From NCBI RefSeq assembly GCF_026340565.1, contig NZ_JAPEPB010000001.1, forward strand, positions 8,096,001 through 8,160,000: a DNA stretch of 64,000 nucleotides, given 5' to 3'. The position numbers and the translations under genes were made by a program. Below are positions 8,133 through 16,867 of the stretch, piece by piece. How positions within the stretch are numbered: position 1 is the first letter of the stretch; each line of letters opens with the position of its first letter. The notes beneath the pieces were generated by a model. It saw only the letters and a list, made by a program, of their open reading frames with translations. It was not told where the DNA came from and ran no database searches. The stretch comes from Kitasatospora sp. NBC_01287. GTDB taxonomy: Bacteria; Actinomycetota; Actinomycetes; Streptomycetales; Streptomycetaceae.

Positions 8133-9749
8133 GTGAGCGACGTGGATGTTGAGGAAGTCCTGTTCCCAGACCTGGGCGACCTAGAGATAGCGAACATCGA
8201 GATCGGCGGCGACAGCGTGACCGTCACGGCCTGCGCGTGTGCGCCCGAGGCGCTCTGCCCTGCCTGCGGCGCCGGATCACGTCGGGTCCACAGCCGCTAC
8301 GAGCGCCGGCTGGCGGACTCGGCGGTCGGTGGCCGGCGAGTGGTCGTGAAGCTGCAGGTCCGGCGCTTCCGCTGCCCCGCGACGTCGTGCGCCCGGTCGA
8401 CGTTCGTCGAGCAGGTCGCCGGGCTCACTTTCCGCCACGGGCGGCGGAGCTTGCGGCTGCACACCGTCCTGCAGTCAGTGGCGCTGATGCTGGCCGGACG
8501 AGCCGGCGCCCGGCTGTCCAGCGTCCTCAGCTCGAAGGTCAGTCGCTCGACGCTGCTGAGGCTGATCCGCGCGATGCCCGATCCACCGACAACGGCACCA
8601 CGAGTGCTCGGAGTTGATGACTTCGCCCTGCGCAAGGGTCACGTCTACGGCACCGTGCTGATCAATATCGAGACCCGCCGTCCCGTCGACCTGCTGCCCG
8701 ACCGCGAGGCAGCCACCCTTGCCCGCTGGCTGACCGAGCACCCCGGCGTCGAGGTCATCTGCCGCGACCGCGCCATCGCCTACGCCGAAGGCGCCCGCCT
8801 CGGCGCACCCAACGCGGTCCAAGTCGCGGACCGCTGGCACCTGTTCCACAATCTCACCGAAGCCGTGGAACGCTGCGTCACCCGGCACTCCACCCAGCTG
8901 CGCGAACCCGCCCACGTTCCCACCCCCGAGGAATCCGCGGCGGCCCTCGCCGAACTGGAGAAGGTCACCACGACGGCGAAGGCGGCCAGGGGCGCCCACC
9001 GATACGCGGACCGCACCAGCGAGCGACACCAGGCCGTACACGACCTGCTCGCCCAGGGCCTGTCCCGGCGGGAGATCAGCCGCCGACTGGGCCTGGCCCG
9101 CGGCACAGTGCGCAGGTTCGCCCGCGCCACCGCCCCCGAGGAACTTGTGGTCGGCAAGTGGCAGGGCCGCACGAGCGTCCTGGACGACTACAAGCCCTAC
9201 CTCCATCAGCGGTGGCAGGAAGGCTGCACCACCGCGAAGACGCTCTTCGACGAGATCAAAGCCGTCGGCTACACCGGCGGCCTCACCGTCCTGCGCGACT
9301 ACCTGCGGCCCCTACGGTCCGGCGCCCAGCCGCAGGATCGCTCCACCCGGCCGCCCTCGGTCCGCGACGTGACCTCCTGGATCACCCGCCACCCCGACAG
9401 CCTCACCACGGACGAGACCCTCAAGCTCAAGGGCGTCCTCGCCCGGTGCCCGCAGCTCGCCACCACCGCCGACCACGTCCGCACCTTCGCCGAGATGATG
9501 ACCGCCCGCACCGGCCACACTCAACTGGCAGGCTGGATCGACCAGGTGAAGGCCACCGGCCTGCCCGAGCTGGTGTCGTTCGTGAACGGGATCGGGTCTG
9601 ATCTGGGTGCGGTGGTGGCGGGGTTGAGTCTGCCGTTCAGCTCGGGGGCGGTGGAGGGGCAGGTGAACCGGATCAAGATGCTGAAGCGGCAGATGTTCGG
9701 CCGCGCGGGCCTGGACCTCCTGCGCAAGCGCGTGCTCCTCGCCCCGTGA
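8133..9749 (+). CDS. ISL3-family transposase
   Basis: 538 aa from GTG 8133. Order: N-terminal zinc-finger region (CPACGAGSRRVHSRY, then CPATSCARSTF), helix-turn-helix, then a DDE domain with GVDDFALRKG, CRDRAIAYAEGA and, near the end, SGAVEGQVNRIKMLKRQMFG, the typical ISL3 sequence around the last acidic residue. An internal second HTH (DLLAQGLSRREISRRLGLARGTVRR) is present, as in many actinobacterial ISL3 transposases. The frame is complete, so the protein may be active, although the IS left end is rearranged. Its last 59 codons are duplicated in inverted orientation upstream. Confidence 0.92.
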   Translation: MSDVDVEEVLFPDLGDLEIANIEIGGDSVTVTACACAPEALCPACGAGSRRVHSRYERRLADSAVGGRRVVVKLQVRRFRCPATSCARSTFVEQVAGLTFRHGRRSLRLHTVLQSVALMLAGRAGARLSSVLSSKVSRSTLLRLIRAMPDPPTTAPRVLGVDDFALRKGHVYGTVLINIETRRPVDLLPDREAATLARWLTEHPGVEVICRDRAIAYAEGARLGAPNAVQVADRWHLFHNLTEAVERCVTRHSTQLREPAHVPTPEESAAALAELEKVTTTAKAARGAHRYADRTSERHQAVHDLLAQGLSRREISRRLGLARGTVRRFARATAPEELVVGKWQGRTSVLDDYKPYLHQRWQEGCTTAKTLFDEIKAVGYTGGLTVLRDYLRPLRSGAQPQDRSTRPPSVRDVTSWITRHPDSLTTDETLKLKGVLARCPQLATTADHVRTFAEMMTARTGHTQLAGWIDQVKATGLPELVSFVNGIGSDLGAVVAGLSLPFSSGAVEGQVNRIKMLKRQMFGRAGLDLLRKRVLLAP

Positions 9750-9835
9750 CCGGCACCCGACCCCAGCACGGTCAGTGACGATCAGTCATATCAGCACGGA
9801 AAGTGATCCAGAACCCGATTTCAGCCGTTGCCGAC
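9571..9835 (+). repeat. Inverted duplication of the IS right end (right arm)
   Basis: The native right end of the IS, covering the last 60 transposase codons plus the terminal non-coding part. It matches 7802-8066 in reverse. Confidence 0.9.
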
Positions 9836-9838
9836 ACT

Positions 9839-11982
9839 CGCTCGCGCGGGGCGGACGGACCGAGGAGAACCGGGAACACTCGAACCTGCGGCTGACCCCC
9901 GCTCGCGCGGGGCGGACTCGATCACATCGCGGCGGGCCTGCAGGTGGTCCGGCTGACCCCCGCTCGCGCGGGGCGGACGTCTGAACGCCATGTGGCGATC
10001 CTGGGAGCACCGGCTGCCCCCCGCTCGCGCGGGGCGGACTGCTCGGCGGCTGCTTCGCGTTCCTGCTCCCACGGCTGACCCCCGCTCGCGCGGGGCGGAC
10101 CGTACCGGCCCGCGCCGACCACCGAGACACCTCGGCTGACCCCCGCTCGCGCGGGGCGGACTCGGTGCCGGTCGAGCCGCTGGTGCGGTACACCGGCTGA
10201 CCCCCGCTCGCGCGGGGCGGACGCCATCAGGGCGGCATGCTGGGGGTGGTGAGGCGGCTGACCCCCGCTCGCGCGGGGCGGACGGGTCAGGTGGGCTTGT
10301 TCAGCACGGGGGACCGTATGGCGGCTGACCCCCGCTCGCGCGGGGCGGACGCGGTCACCGACCACGCCCTGGTCAGCGGCTACGGCTGACCCCCGCTCGC
10401 GCGGGGCGGACCTGCGCGTCGCCTCTGCCTCGCGGGCGGACGCCGGCTGACCCCCGCTCGCGCGGGGCGGACCGATCCACCCGGACGAGTACGCCGAGTT
10501 CATCCGGCTGACCCCCGCTCGCGCGGGGCGGACGACCGTTTCGGCGGGCTCGTGGCGCGCGGCTGCGGCTGACCCCCGCTCGCGCGGGGCGGACAGCTCA
10601 GGGGTGCTGCGGCCTTCGGCCAACGCCGGCTGACCCCCGCTCGCGCGGGGCGGACCGGGTGGCCGGGCCGGTAATTCGGCGGAACGGCGGCTGACCCCCG
10701 CTCGCGCGGGGCGGACTAGCCAGGCGCCCGCACGTGCCCCTGGGCCGCCGGCTGACCCCCGCTCGCCGACGTAAGGGCCGCCCGAGGCCAGGGACGGCTG
10801 ACCCCCGCTCGCGCGGGGCGGACGTCCGCCAGTTCCTTACGGGAGAGCCCTGCGGCGGCTGACCCCCGCTCGCGCGGGGCGGACAACCCGACCGCGATCT
10901 CCGGAACAGTCCTCAGCGGCTGACCCCCGCTCGCGCGGGGCGGACAGCGACTCCATGCCCAGCGCCCGCGGCGCCTACGGCTGACCCCCGCTCGCGCGGG
11001 GCGGACCGCCTGGACGGGTGGTGCGGCACGTGCGAGGGCGGCTGACCCCCGCTCGCGCGGGGCGGACGCCCGCAGCCTCGCGCAGGACAACAACCTGCAC
11101 GGCTGACCCCCGCTCGCGCGGGGCGGACGTTGTCGGAGCTATCCATGTCGTCGGGGTCGGCGGCTGACCCCCGCTCGCGCGGGGCGGACTACCGGAACAT
11201 GATCAAGCTGCCGTTGGGGAACGGCTGACCCCCGCTCGCGCGGGGCGGACGCCGTTCCGCCGCCGCCGCGCGGGTGGTGTGGCGGCTGACCCCCGCTCGC
11301 GCGGGGCGGACAACGTGGCCGGGTCGGCCATGGTGCCCGGGTGCGGCTGACCCCCGCTCGCGCGGGGCGGACAACTGCGACAGCCCCTCGGCGCCCGCGG
11401 GGGACGGCTGACCCCCGCTCGCGCGGGGCGGACGACGGCCGGCCGTCACCGGGGAACCTGTGGATCGGCTGACCCCCGCTCGCGCGGGGCGGACCTCGTC
11501 ACCGCCCTCGCCGCGATCACTCTCTGCGGCTGACCCCCGCTCGCGCGGGGCGGACAGCGATCAGGCCGACGGGGCGCTGCTGAAGTACGGCTGACCCCCG
11601 CTCGCGCGGGGCGGACGCGGAAAATGCGATCTCACCAGGCCTGTCAGTCGGCTGACCCCCGCTCGCGCGGGGCGGACGCGTACCCGCCCGGGCCGCAGCA
11701 AGCAGAGTCCGGCTGACCCCCGCTCGCGCGGGGCGGACGACGGCCGGCCGTCACCGGGGAACCTGTGGATCGGCTGACCCCCGCTCGCGCGGGGCGGACC
11801 TCGTCACCGCCCTCGCCGCGATCACTCTCTGCGGCTGACCCCCGCTCGCGCGGGGCGGACAGCGATCAGGCCGACGGGGCGCTGCTGAAGTACGGCTGAC
11901 CCCCGCTCGCGCGGGGCGGACGCGGAAAATGCGATCTCACCAGGCCTGTCAGTCGGCTGACCCCCGCTCGCGCGGGGCGGAC
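9839..11982 (-). CRISPR. Type I-E CRISPR array, leader-proximal part
   Basis: A half repeat (9839-9856) is followed by 35 repeats from 9889 to 11982, mostly every 61 bp, transcribed leftward from a leader on the cas3 side. Irregularities: the spacer at 10284-10321 is 38 nt, and the repeat at 10749 lacks about 15 bases. A block of four spacers (starting 11434, 11495, 11556, 11617) is repeated exactly at 11739, 11800, 11861, 11922, with one different spacer between (11678). The spacer at 9979 equals the one at 7755 across the IS. Together with the left part there are about 50 repeats. Confidence 0.97.
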
Positions 11983-12165
11983 ACTTCCTGACCTGCAACG
12001 CTAGAGGGTGTTTGCCATAGCTTTACGATCCGTCATGCTGCTGCCCGGACCAGTCCGCATCCCGCGCAACACACCTCCACCACCGCGGATCTCGTCTGTC
12101 ACAACGCAGATACTAGAGGTCTCCGGAGCGGTCGACCGGGACCTTCCCGATCCTGCGGAGCGGGT
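11983..12165. promoter_or_regulatory. CRISPR leader and divergent cas3 promoter region
   Basis: This 183-bp gap separates the intact first repeat from cas3, which is transcribed the other way. On the array strand the leader ends GCGTTGCAGGTCAGGAAGT; a similar GCTGCAGGTC motif precedes the second array at 21412-21421. The region is AT-richer than its surroundings (GTAAAGCTATGGCAAACAC). I cannot assign promoter boxes with confidence. Confidence 0.6.
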
Positions 12166-12195
12166 TTGTCAGTGGGCTCTGCTACCTCTTCGGTC

Positions 12196-15051
12196 ATGAC
12201 TGAGAACACTGAGCCGATCGCCGAGAGTCACGAGTTGGGGCTGGACGTCCGCCTGTGGGGCAAGAGCGCCGACCTGCCGCGACCGTATCCGGTGATCTGC
12301 CACCTGCTCGACACCGCGGCCGTGGCGGGAGCCCTGTGGGACCGGATGACGAGCCCGCGCTCGCGCCGGCGGATCGCCGCGGAGATGGGCCTGTCAGAGG
12401 CTGAGGGCCGCCAAGTGGTGTGCTTCTGGGCCGGGCTGCACGACGTGGGGAAGATCTCGCCGCCGTTCCAGGCCCTGGACAAGGCCGCGTTCGCGCGCGT
12501 GGCGGATGACCCCCGCTACGGAGAAGGCGCCGGCCTCGCCGCCGTCTCCGGACCGGCTCTGCGTCATGAGACGGTGACGCACTGGGCGCTCGCCGAGTTC
12601 TTCGCGCAATGCGGCTACCCGACGAGCAGGCTCGTCAGTCTCTCCGCCGGCCATCAGATCGCCCAACTGCTTGGCGGGCACCACGGCCGTTTCGGGGAGC
12701 CGCTTCGGAAGAAGGAGTTGGCGAACCCGACGGCGTATCAGCCGGGCCTGGGGGAGCACGGCTGGCGTGAGCAGCGGACGGCTCACGCGACTGCGGTGCG
12801 TCGGCTGACGGGTGCGGTCGCGGTGCCGAAGGGGGCGCTGTCGGCGCCGACGGCGGCTGTCGTCACGGGGCTGGTGGTCGTGGCGGACTGGCTGGCCAGT
12901 CAGGCCGAGGTGATCACCGAACGGCTGCCGGAGCCGGGCTGGCAAGGGAACAGCGCGCAGCTCGACGCGCACTACGTCGCGGCGGTCGAGTCGGCGCCGG
13001 CGCTGGTGCGGCAAGCGGGACTTGGCCGTGCCGAGTTCGTGGAACGGTCGTTCGAGGAGCGGTTCCCGTTCCCGCCGAACGGGTTGCAGGCCGATATCGC
13101 CGCCCGCCTGCCCGAGGTGGTGTCGGGGGCGGGGCTGCTGCTGGTCACCGCGCCGACCGGGGACGGCAAGACGGAAGCCGCGCTGCACGCCGCCTCGGTG
13201 ATGGCCAGGGCCTCGGGCGCGAGCGGGCTGTACTTCGCGTTGCCGACGATGGCCACGGCGGACGCGATGTTCGAGCGGGTGCGGAAGTTCGCCGAGGGCA
13301 ATGTCGTCGGCGAGCGCGCGCTGACGCTGCTGCACAGCATGGCGTGGCTCAGCCCGGCGTACGCCGAGCCCGACGAGGCGGAGCAGGGATCGCCGGTGCT
13401 GTCGGACGAGCGGACGGGAGTCGAGGCGGGGCGGTGGCTGCGTACGGGCCGGCGCGGTCTGTTGTCGCCGCTGAGCAACGGCACCATCGACCAGGCGCTG
13501 ACGGCGGTCCTGCCGGTGCGGTACAACGTGCTGCGCCTGCTGGGCCTGTCGGACAAGGTGTTCGTGGTGGACGAGGCGCACGCGTACGGGCCGTGGATGC
13601 ACAGCCTGCTGGTGCGGCTGCTGGAGTGGCTGGGCGCGTTGCGGGCGCCGGTCGTCCTGCTGTCGGCGACGCTGACCGGCAGGGCGGCCTCCTCGCTGGT
13701 GGAGGCCTATCGTCGCGGCGCCGGGTTCAACGAGCCGAGTGCGATCGCGCCGTGCTACCCGGGCTGGCTGTATGTCGATGCCGGCACGGGGGAGGTCAGC
13801 GAGCCCCGCGCGGTGAAGAGCGACCGGGAGCGCAGCCTCCAGGTGGAGACCCGCCAGGTGCGCTGGGACGTGCGCGAGGATCCCGCGGTGCGACCGCAGG
13901 CGGGCTCGCGCCGCGAGGCGCTGCGCGAACTGCTGGCGCCGGTCACCGATCACGGCGGTTGCGTACTGGTCTGCTGTACCACCGTGGACGAGGCCCAGCG
14001 CACCTACCGGGACCTGTGTCACGCCCTGCCGGAACTGGCCTCGCGCGAGGGCGGGCTGCGGCTGCTCCACTCCCGCTACCCGGCCCATGAGCGCCAGCGG
14101 ATCTCGCGGGAGTGCGAGGCCGCCTACGGCAAGCCGGCCGACGGGAACGCCGCGTCCCAGGCCCGCGCCGGCTCGATCCTGGTGGCGACCCAGATCGTCG
14201 AGCAGTCCCTGGACCTGGACTTCGACCTGGTCGTCAGCGACCTCGCCCCACTCGCCCAACTCCTGCAGCGGGCCGGACGCGGCAAGCGCCACAACCGCGC
14301 CAACCGGCCCGCCTGGACGGGCGACCCGCGCACACCGCGCCTGGTCGTCCTGGAGCCGCTCGACGAGGACGGCACCCTCGCCGCACCGAGGAGCTGGGGC
14401 GCGGTCTACGACGGCGCCCTGCTGCACCGCACCAGCGTTCTCCTGAACACACCGGAACACCAAACCATCCAGGTCCCGGGCGACGTGCAGCACCTGGTCG
14501 ACGCCGTTTACGCCGACGACTTCTCCACCCACCTCGCGGACGCCGCCGAGCGCGATCGGCTGGCCCGCATGGACGCCGAGCGCCTCGCGACCGCCGCGGC
14601 GGAAGGCCAGTTGGCGAAGATGGCGGCGATCCCGGCGCCACTGGACGTCGCCGGCGATCTGTCGGCGCTGAGCACGAGCGACCCGGGGATCACCGAGGAG
14701 CTGCTGACGACTCGTCTGGGCGCGGACACCGGGCGCGCGGTCTGCGTCTACCTCCAGGCAGACGGCTCCCGCACCCTGGACGCCGTCGGCACGACACCGC
14801 TGCCGGCCGCGTCCGGCCGCACACCGGCGCGCCAGGATGTCGCCCTGGTGATGCGCCACACGGTCCCGCTGCCCGGCCCGTGGCTCCTGGGGCGCACCGC
14901 CGAGCACGACATCCCGTCCCCCTGGGGAAAGCGTCCGCTGCTCGCGGAGCTCGTGCTGTTGCCGATGCGCCGAGGCACGGACGGGCGGTGGACGTGCCGG
15001 CTCGGCGCCCGTGAGATCGAGATCTCCGAACTCGGGATTTCCGGGAACTGA
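12196..15051 (+). CDS. cas3: CRISPR-associated nuclease-helicase Cas3
   Basis: 951 aa from ATG 12196. GTG 12172 or TTG 12166 are alternatives, and GGAG at 12157-12160 fits GTG 12172 better. The N-terminal HD nuclease domain shows HLLDTAAVAG and GLHDVGK with H82-D83, then GHHG. The superfamily 2 helicase has Walker A APTGDGKT (319-326), DEAH (459-462), LSATLTG, and motif VI QRAGRG (691-696). It unwinds and degrades DNA marked by the Cascade complex. All key motifs are intact, so it should be active. It heads the cas gene group but is separated from cse1 by 211 bp holding repeat remnants and a palindrome, so it may have its own expression control. Confidence 0.95.
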   Translation: MTENTEPIAESHELGLDVRLWGKSADLPRPYPVICHLLDTAAVAGALWDRMTSPRSRRRIAAEMGLSEAEGRQVVCFWAGLHDVGKISPPFQALDKAAFARVADDPRYGEGAGLAAVSGPALRHETVTHWALAEFFAQCGYPTSRLVSLSAGHQIAQLLGGHHGRFGEPLRKKELANPTAYQPGLGEHGWREQRTAHATAVRRLTGAVAVPKGALSAPTAAVVTGLVVVADWLASQAEVITERLPEPGWQGNSAQLDAHYVAAVESAPALVRQAGLGRAEFVERSFEERFPFPPNGLQADIAARLPEVVSGAGLLLVTAPTGDGKTEAALHAASVMARASGASGLYFALPTMATADAMFERVRKFAEGNVVGERALTLLHSMAWLSPAYAEPDEAEQGSPVLSDERTGVEAGRWLRTGRRGLLSPLSNGTIDQALTAVLPVRYNVLRLLGLSDKVFVVDEAHAYGPWMHSLLVRLLEWLGALRAPVVLLSATLTGRAASSLVEAYRRGAGFNEPSAIAPCYPGWLYVDAGTGEVSEPRAVKSDRERSLQVETRQVRWDVREDPAVRPQAGSRREALRELLAPVTDHGGCVLVCCTTVDEAQRTYRDLCHALPELASREGGLRLLHSRYPAHERQRISRECEAAYGKPADGNAASQARAGSILVATQIVEQSLDLDFDLVVSDLAPLAQLLQRAGRGKRHNRANRPAWTGDPRTPRLVVLEPLDEDGTLAAPRSWGAVYDGALLHRTSVLLNTPEHQTIQVPGDVQHLVDAVYADDFSTHLADAAERDRLARMDAERLATAAAEGQLAKMAAIPAPLDVAGDLSALSTSDPGITEELLTTRLGADTGRAVCVYLQADGSRTLDAVGTTPLPAASGRTPARQDVALVMRHTVPLPGPWLLGRTAEHDIPSPWGKRPLLAELVLLPMRRGTDGRWTCRLGAREIEISELGISGN

Positions 15052-15084
15052 CCATCTACACACCAGGCTTGTGTGTACTGTGAT

Positions 15085-15124
15085 GGCGTGGTTCCGGCGC
15101 GGCGCGCCGCGCCGGAACCACGCC
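15085..15124. repeat. 40-bp perfect palindrome between cas3 and cse1
   Basis: GGCGTGGTTCCGGCGCGGCG is followed directly by its exact complement. It lies 34 bp after the cas3 stop and abuts a degenerate CRISPR repeat. It may terminate cas3 transcription or mark a rearrangement junction. Confidence 0.85.
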
Positions 15125-15212
15125 AGCCCCCGCTCGCGCGGGGATGCGGGTGGCCGCGCATCGTGCGGTATCTACACCCCAGGCGGCTGACCCCCGCCCG
15201 GTGCGGGGAACC
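15120..15212 (-). CRISPR. Remnant mini-array: two degenerate repeats
   Basis: At about 15120-15148 the core CCCCCGCTCGCGCGGGG of the array repeat is present with altered ends. At 15184-15212 a second, divergent repeat starts CGGCTGACCCCCGCC and continues GTGCGGGGAAC, closer to the GTTCCCCGC-type I-E repeats. Their starts are 64 bp apart, about one repeat-spacer unit. They keep the same orientation as the main array. Confidence 0.65.
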
Positions 15213-15262
15213 CGCTGCAGCCTACCCAGCCGTACACAGCCCAGCCCTCGACCGGAGGCAGG

Positions 15263-16867
15263 ATGCCGCCCGACCCACCCACCTACAACCTGTTCGACGA
15301 ACCCTGGATCCCCGTGCGCTGGACCATCAGCGCCCAGGATTCCAGGCCCGAGGCCGTGGGACTGCGCGAACTCCTGCTCCGCAGCCACGAGATCAGCCAC
15401 ATCGCCATCGCATTACCGCCCGCCCTCTCCGCCCTCTACCGGATCCTGTACGCCGTCACCGCGCGCGTCACCGCGCTGGACGAGGCCGCCGCCGGCCCCG
15501 GCGACTGGCGAACCCGGCGGCTCGAACTCCTCGACGGGGAACGGCTGGACGCCGGCGCGGTCGAGAAGTTCGTCCAGGACCAGCACGGGCGCTTCGACCT
15601 CTTCGATCCGCGGCAGCCGTTCCTTCAGGACCCGCGCCTGACTCACCAGTGCGACGCCGAGAACACCGCCGGCGTCAACAAGCTGATCACCACCCGGCCC
15701 TCGGGCAACAACCACGCCTGGTTCCGCCACGTCTCCGACACTGCCCCCGACCTGCCGACCACCGATCAGGCGGTGCTGCACCTGCTGGTCTGGCTCTACT
15801 ACGGCCCCTCGGGGCGCTGCTCCAGTCGCACGGTCGGTGCGGAGAAGATCGCGAACTCGCTGGCCGGGCCGTTGCGCAGCACGCTCTCCTACCACCCCGA
15901 GGGCGCATCGCTCTTCGAGAGCCTGCTCGCCGGGCTGCCCATGCCCGAGAGCACCGTGCGCCGCGTCAGCGACCTGTGCCCGTGGGAACGGGACGAGCTC
16001 CCCGCCCCGAGCGCGGCTCCGCCGGAGTTGAGCGGTCCCTGCTCCGGGCTGACGGCCCGCTCGCAGCACGCCCTCCTCCTGGTCCCGGACGCCACCGGAC
16101 GGCATGTGAAGGACGCGTTCATCACCTGGGCCTACCGGGACAAGATCTCCCGCACGGGCGACCCGTACCTGATCTGGCAGACCAGCAAGGAGGGCAACCC
16201 CTACCCGCGGCCGGCCGACTCCGGCCGCGCGCTGTGGCGCGACCTGGACGCGCTGCTGCTGAAGAATCCCAGCGGGACGGCCCGGCCGCAGCGCCCCCGG
16301 GTGTTCCTCACCGCGTTCGACGTCTCGGACGACCTGCGGGTGCGCGCGCTGGGCTTCGAGCAGGACGGCCAGGCCAAGGACGTCCAGTTCGTCGACGCCT
16401 CGACCCCGCCCGTCCTGGGTCTGACCGAGGACTGCAACGAGGACCTCGCCCCGCAGATCGGCAACCTGCGGATCGTCGGCGAGACGTACGGGGCCCGGCT
16501 GAACCGGGCCGTGAAGAAGGCCTGGGCCCTCTACATCGACGTGCCCAAGATCGAGGACTGCACCTGGTCCCTGGATGCCGGCGCCCGCTACTGGCCGGCG
16601 GCCGAGGCGGAGTTCTGGCACCGCCTGGAGAACCAGGACTTCGCTACCGCGGCCGCAGCCTTCCGGCAGCTCGCCGAACAGGTCTACGACACCGTCACCC
16701 GCAAGGCCCTGGGGACTCTGCGCGGCGCCAAGGCCTGCTCACAAGCCCGCGGCGAACTGTACGGCGGCGCGGCCAAGGCCGCCGCCAAGACCCCTGCCAA
16801 GGCCCCTGCCAAGGCCCCTGCCAAGGCCGGCGCCACCCGCCGGAGCAGCACCACGGAGGACACGTGA
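15263..16867 (+). CDS. cse1: Cascade large subunit Cse1 (CasA, Cas8e)
   Basis: 534 aa; ATG preceded by GGAGGCAGG. Near the N-terminus NLFDEPWIPV (9-18) is the hallmark of Cse1. The family's middle region is present (RQPFLQDPRL, NNHAWFRH, WLYYGPSGRCSS), as is the C-terminal helical part. Cse1 recognises the PAM and recruits Cas3. The last about 35 residues are an Ala/Lys/Pro-rich tail made by 12-bp direct repeats (KAPA copies, 16790-16826), not usual for the family. The stop overlaps the cse2 GTG by four bases. Confidence 0.95.
   Translation: MPPDPPTYNLFDEPWIPVRWTISAQDSRPEAVGLRELLLRSHEISHIAIALPPALSALYRILYAVTARVTALDEAAAGPGDWRTRRLELLDGERLDAGAVEKFVQDQHGRFDLFDPRQPFLQDPRLTHQCDAENTAGVNKLITTRPSGNNHAWFRHVSDTAPDLPTTDQAVLHLLVWLYYGPSGRCSSRTVGAEKIANSLAGPLRSTLSYHPEGASLFESLLAGLPMPESTVRRVSDLCPWERDELPAPSAAPPELSGPCSGLTARSQHALLLVPDATGRHVKDAFITWAYRDKISRTGDPYLIWQTSKEGNPYPRPADSGRALWRDLDALLLKNPSGTARPQRPRVFLTAFDVSDDLRVRALGFEQDGQAKDVQFVDASTPPVLGLTEDCNEDLAPQIGNLRIVGETYGARLNRAVKKAWALYIDVPKIEDCTWSLDAGARYWPAAEAEFWHRLENQDFATAAAAFRQLAEQVYDTVTRKALGTLRGAKACSQARGELYGGAAKAAAKTPAKAPAKAPAKAGATRRSSTTEDT

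Larger units (their letters stand above)
7802..9835 (+). mobile_element. ISL3-family insertion inside a CRISPR repeat, chimeric left end
   Basis: 2034 bp with outer ends GTCGGCAACGG and CCGTTGCCGAC, carrying an ISL3-type transposase. The two outer 265-bp stretches (7802-8066 and 9571-9835) are near-identical inverted copies, with mismatches only in the outermost 30 bp. The left end is thus an inverted copy of the right end, including the transposase 3' end. The expected native left end (TGGTCACTTTC) appears to lie inside, near 8070. The flanking half-repeats overlap by only four bases (CGCT), so there is no clean 8-bp target duplication as ISL3 elements usually make. Confidence 0.85.

Noticed and set aside
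6994..11982. Open frames with repeated APRERGSA or PPRASGGQP segments in the arrays
   Set aside because: These are translations of CRISPR repeats and not genes.
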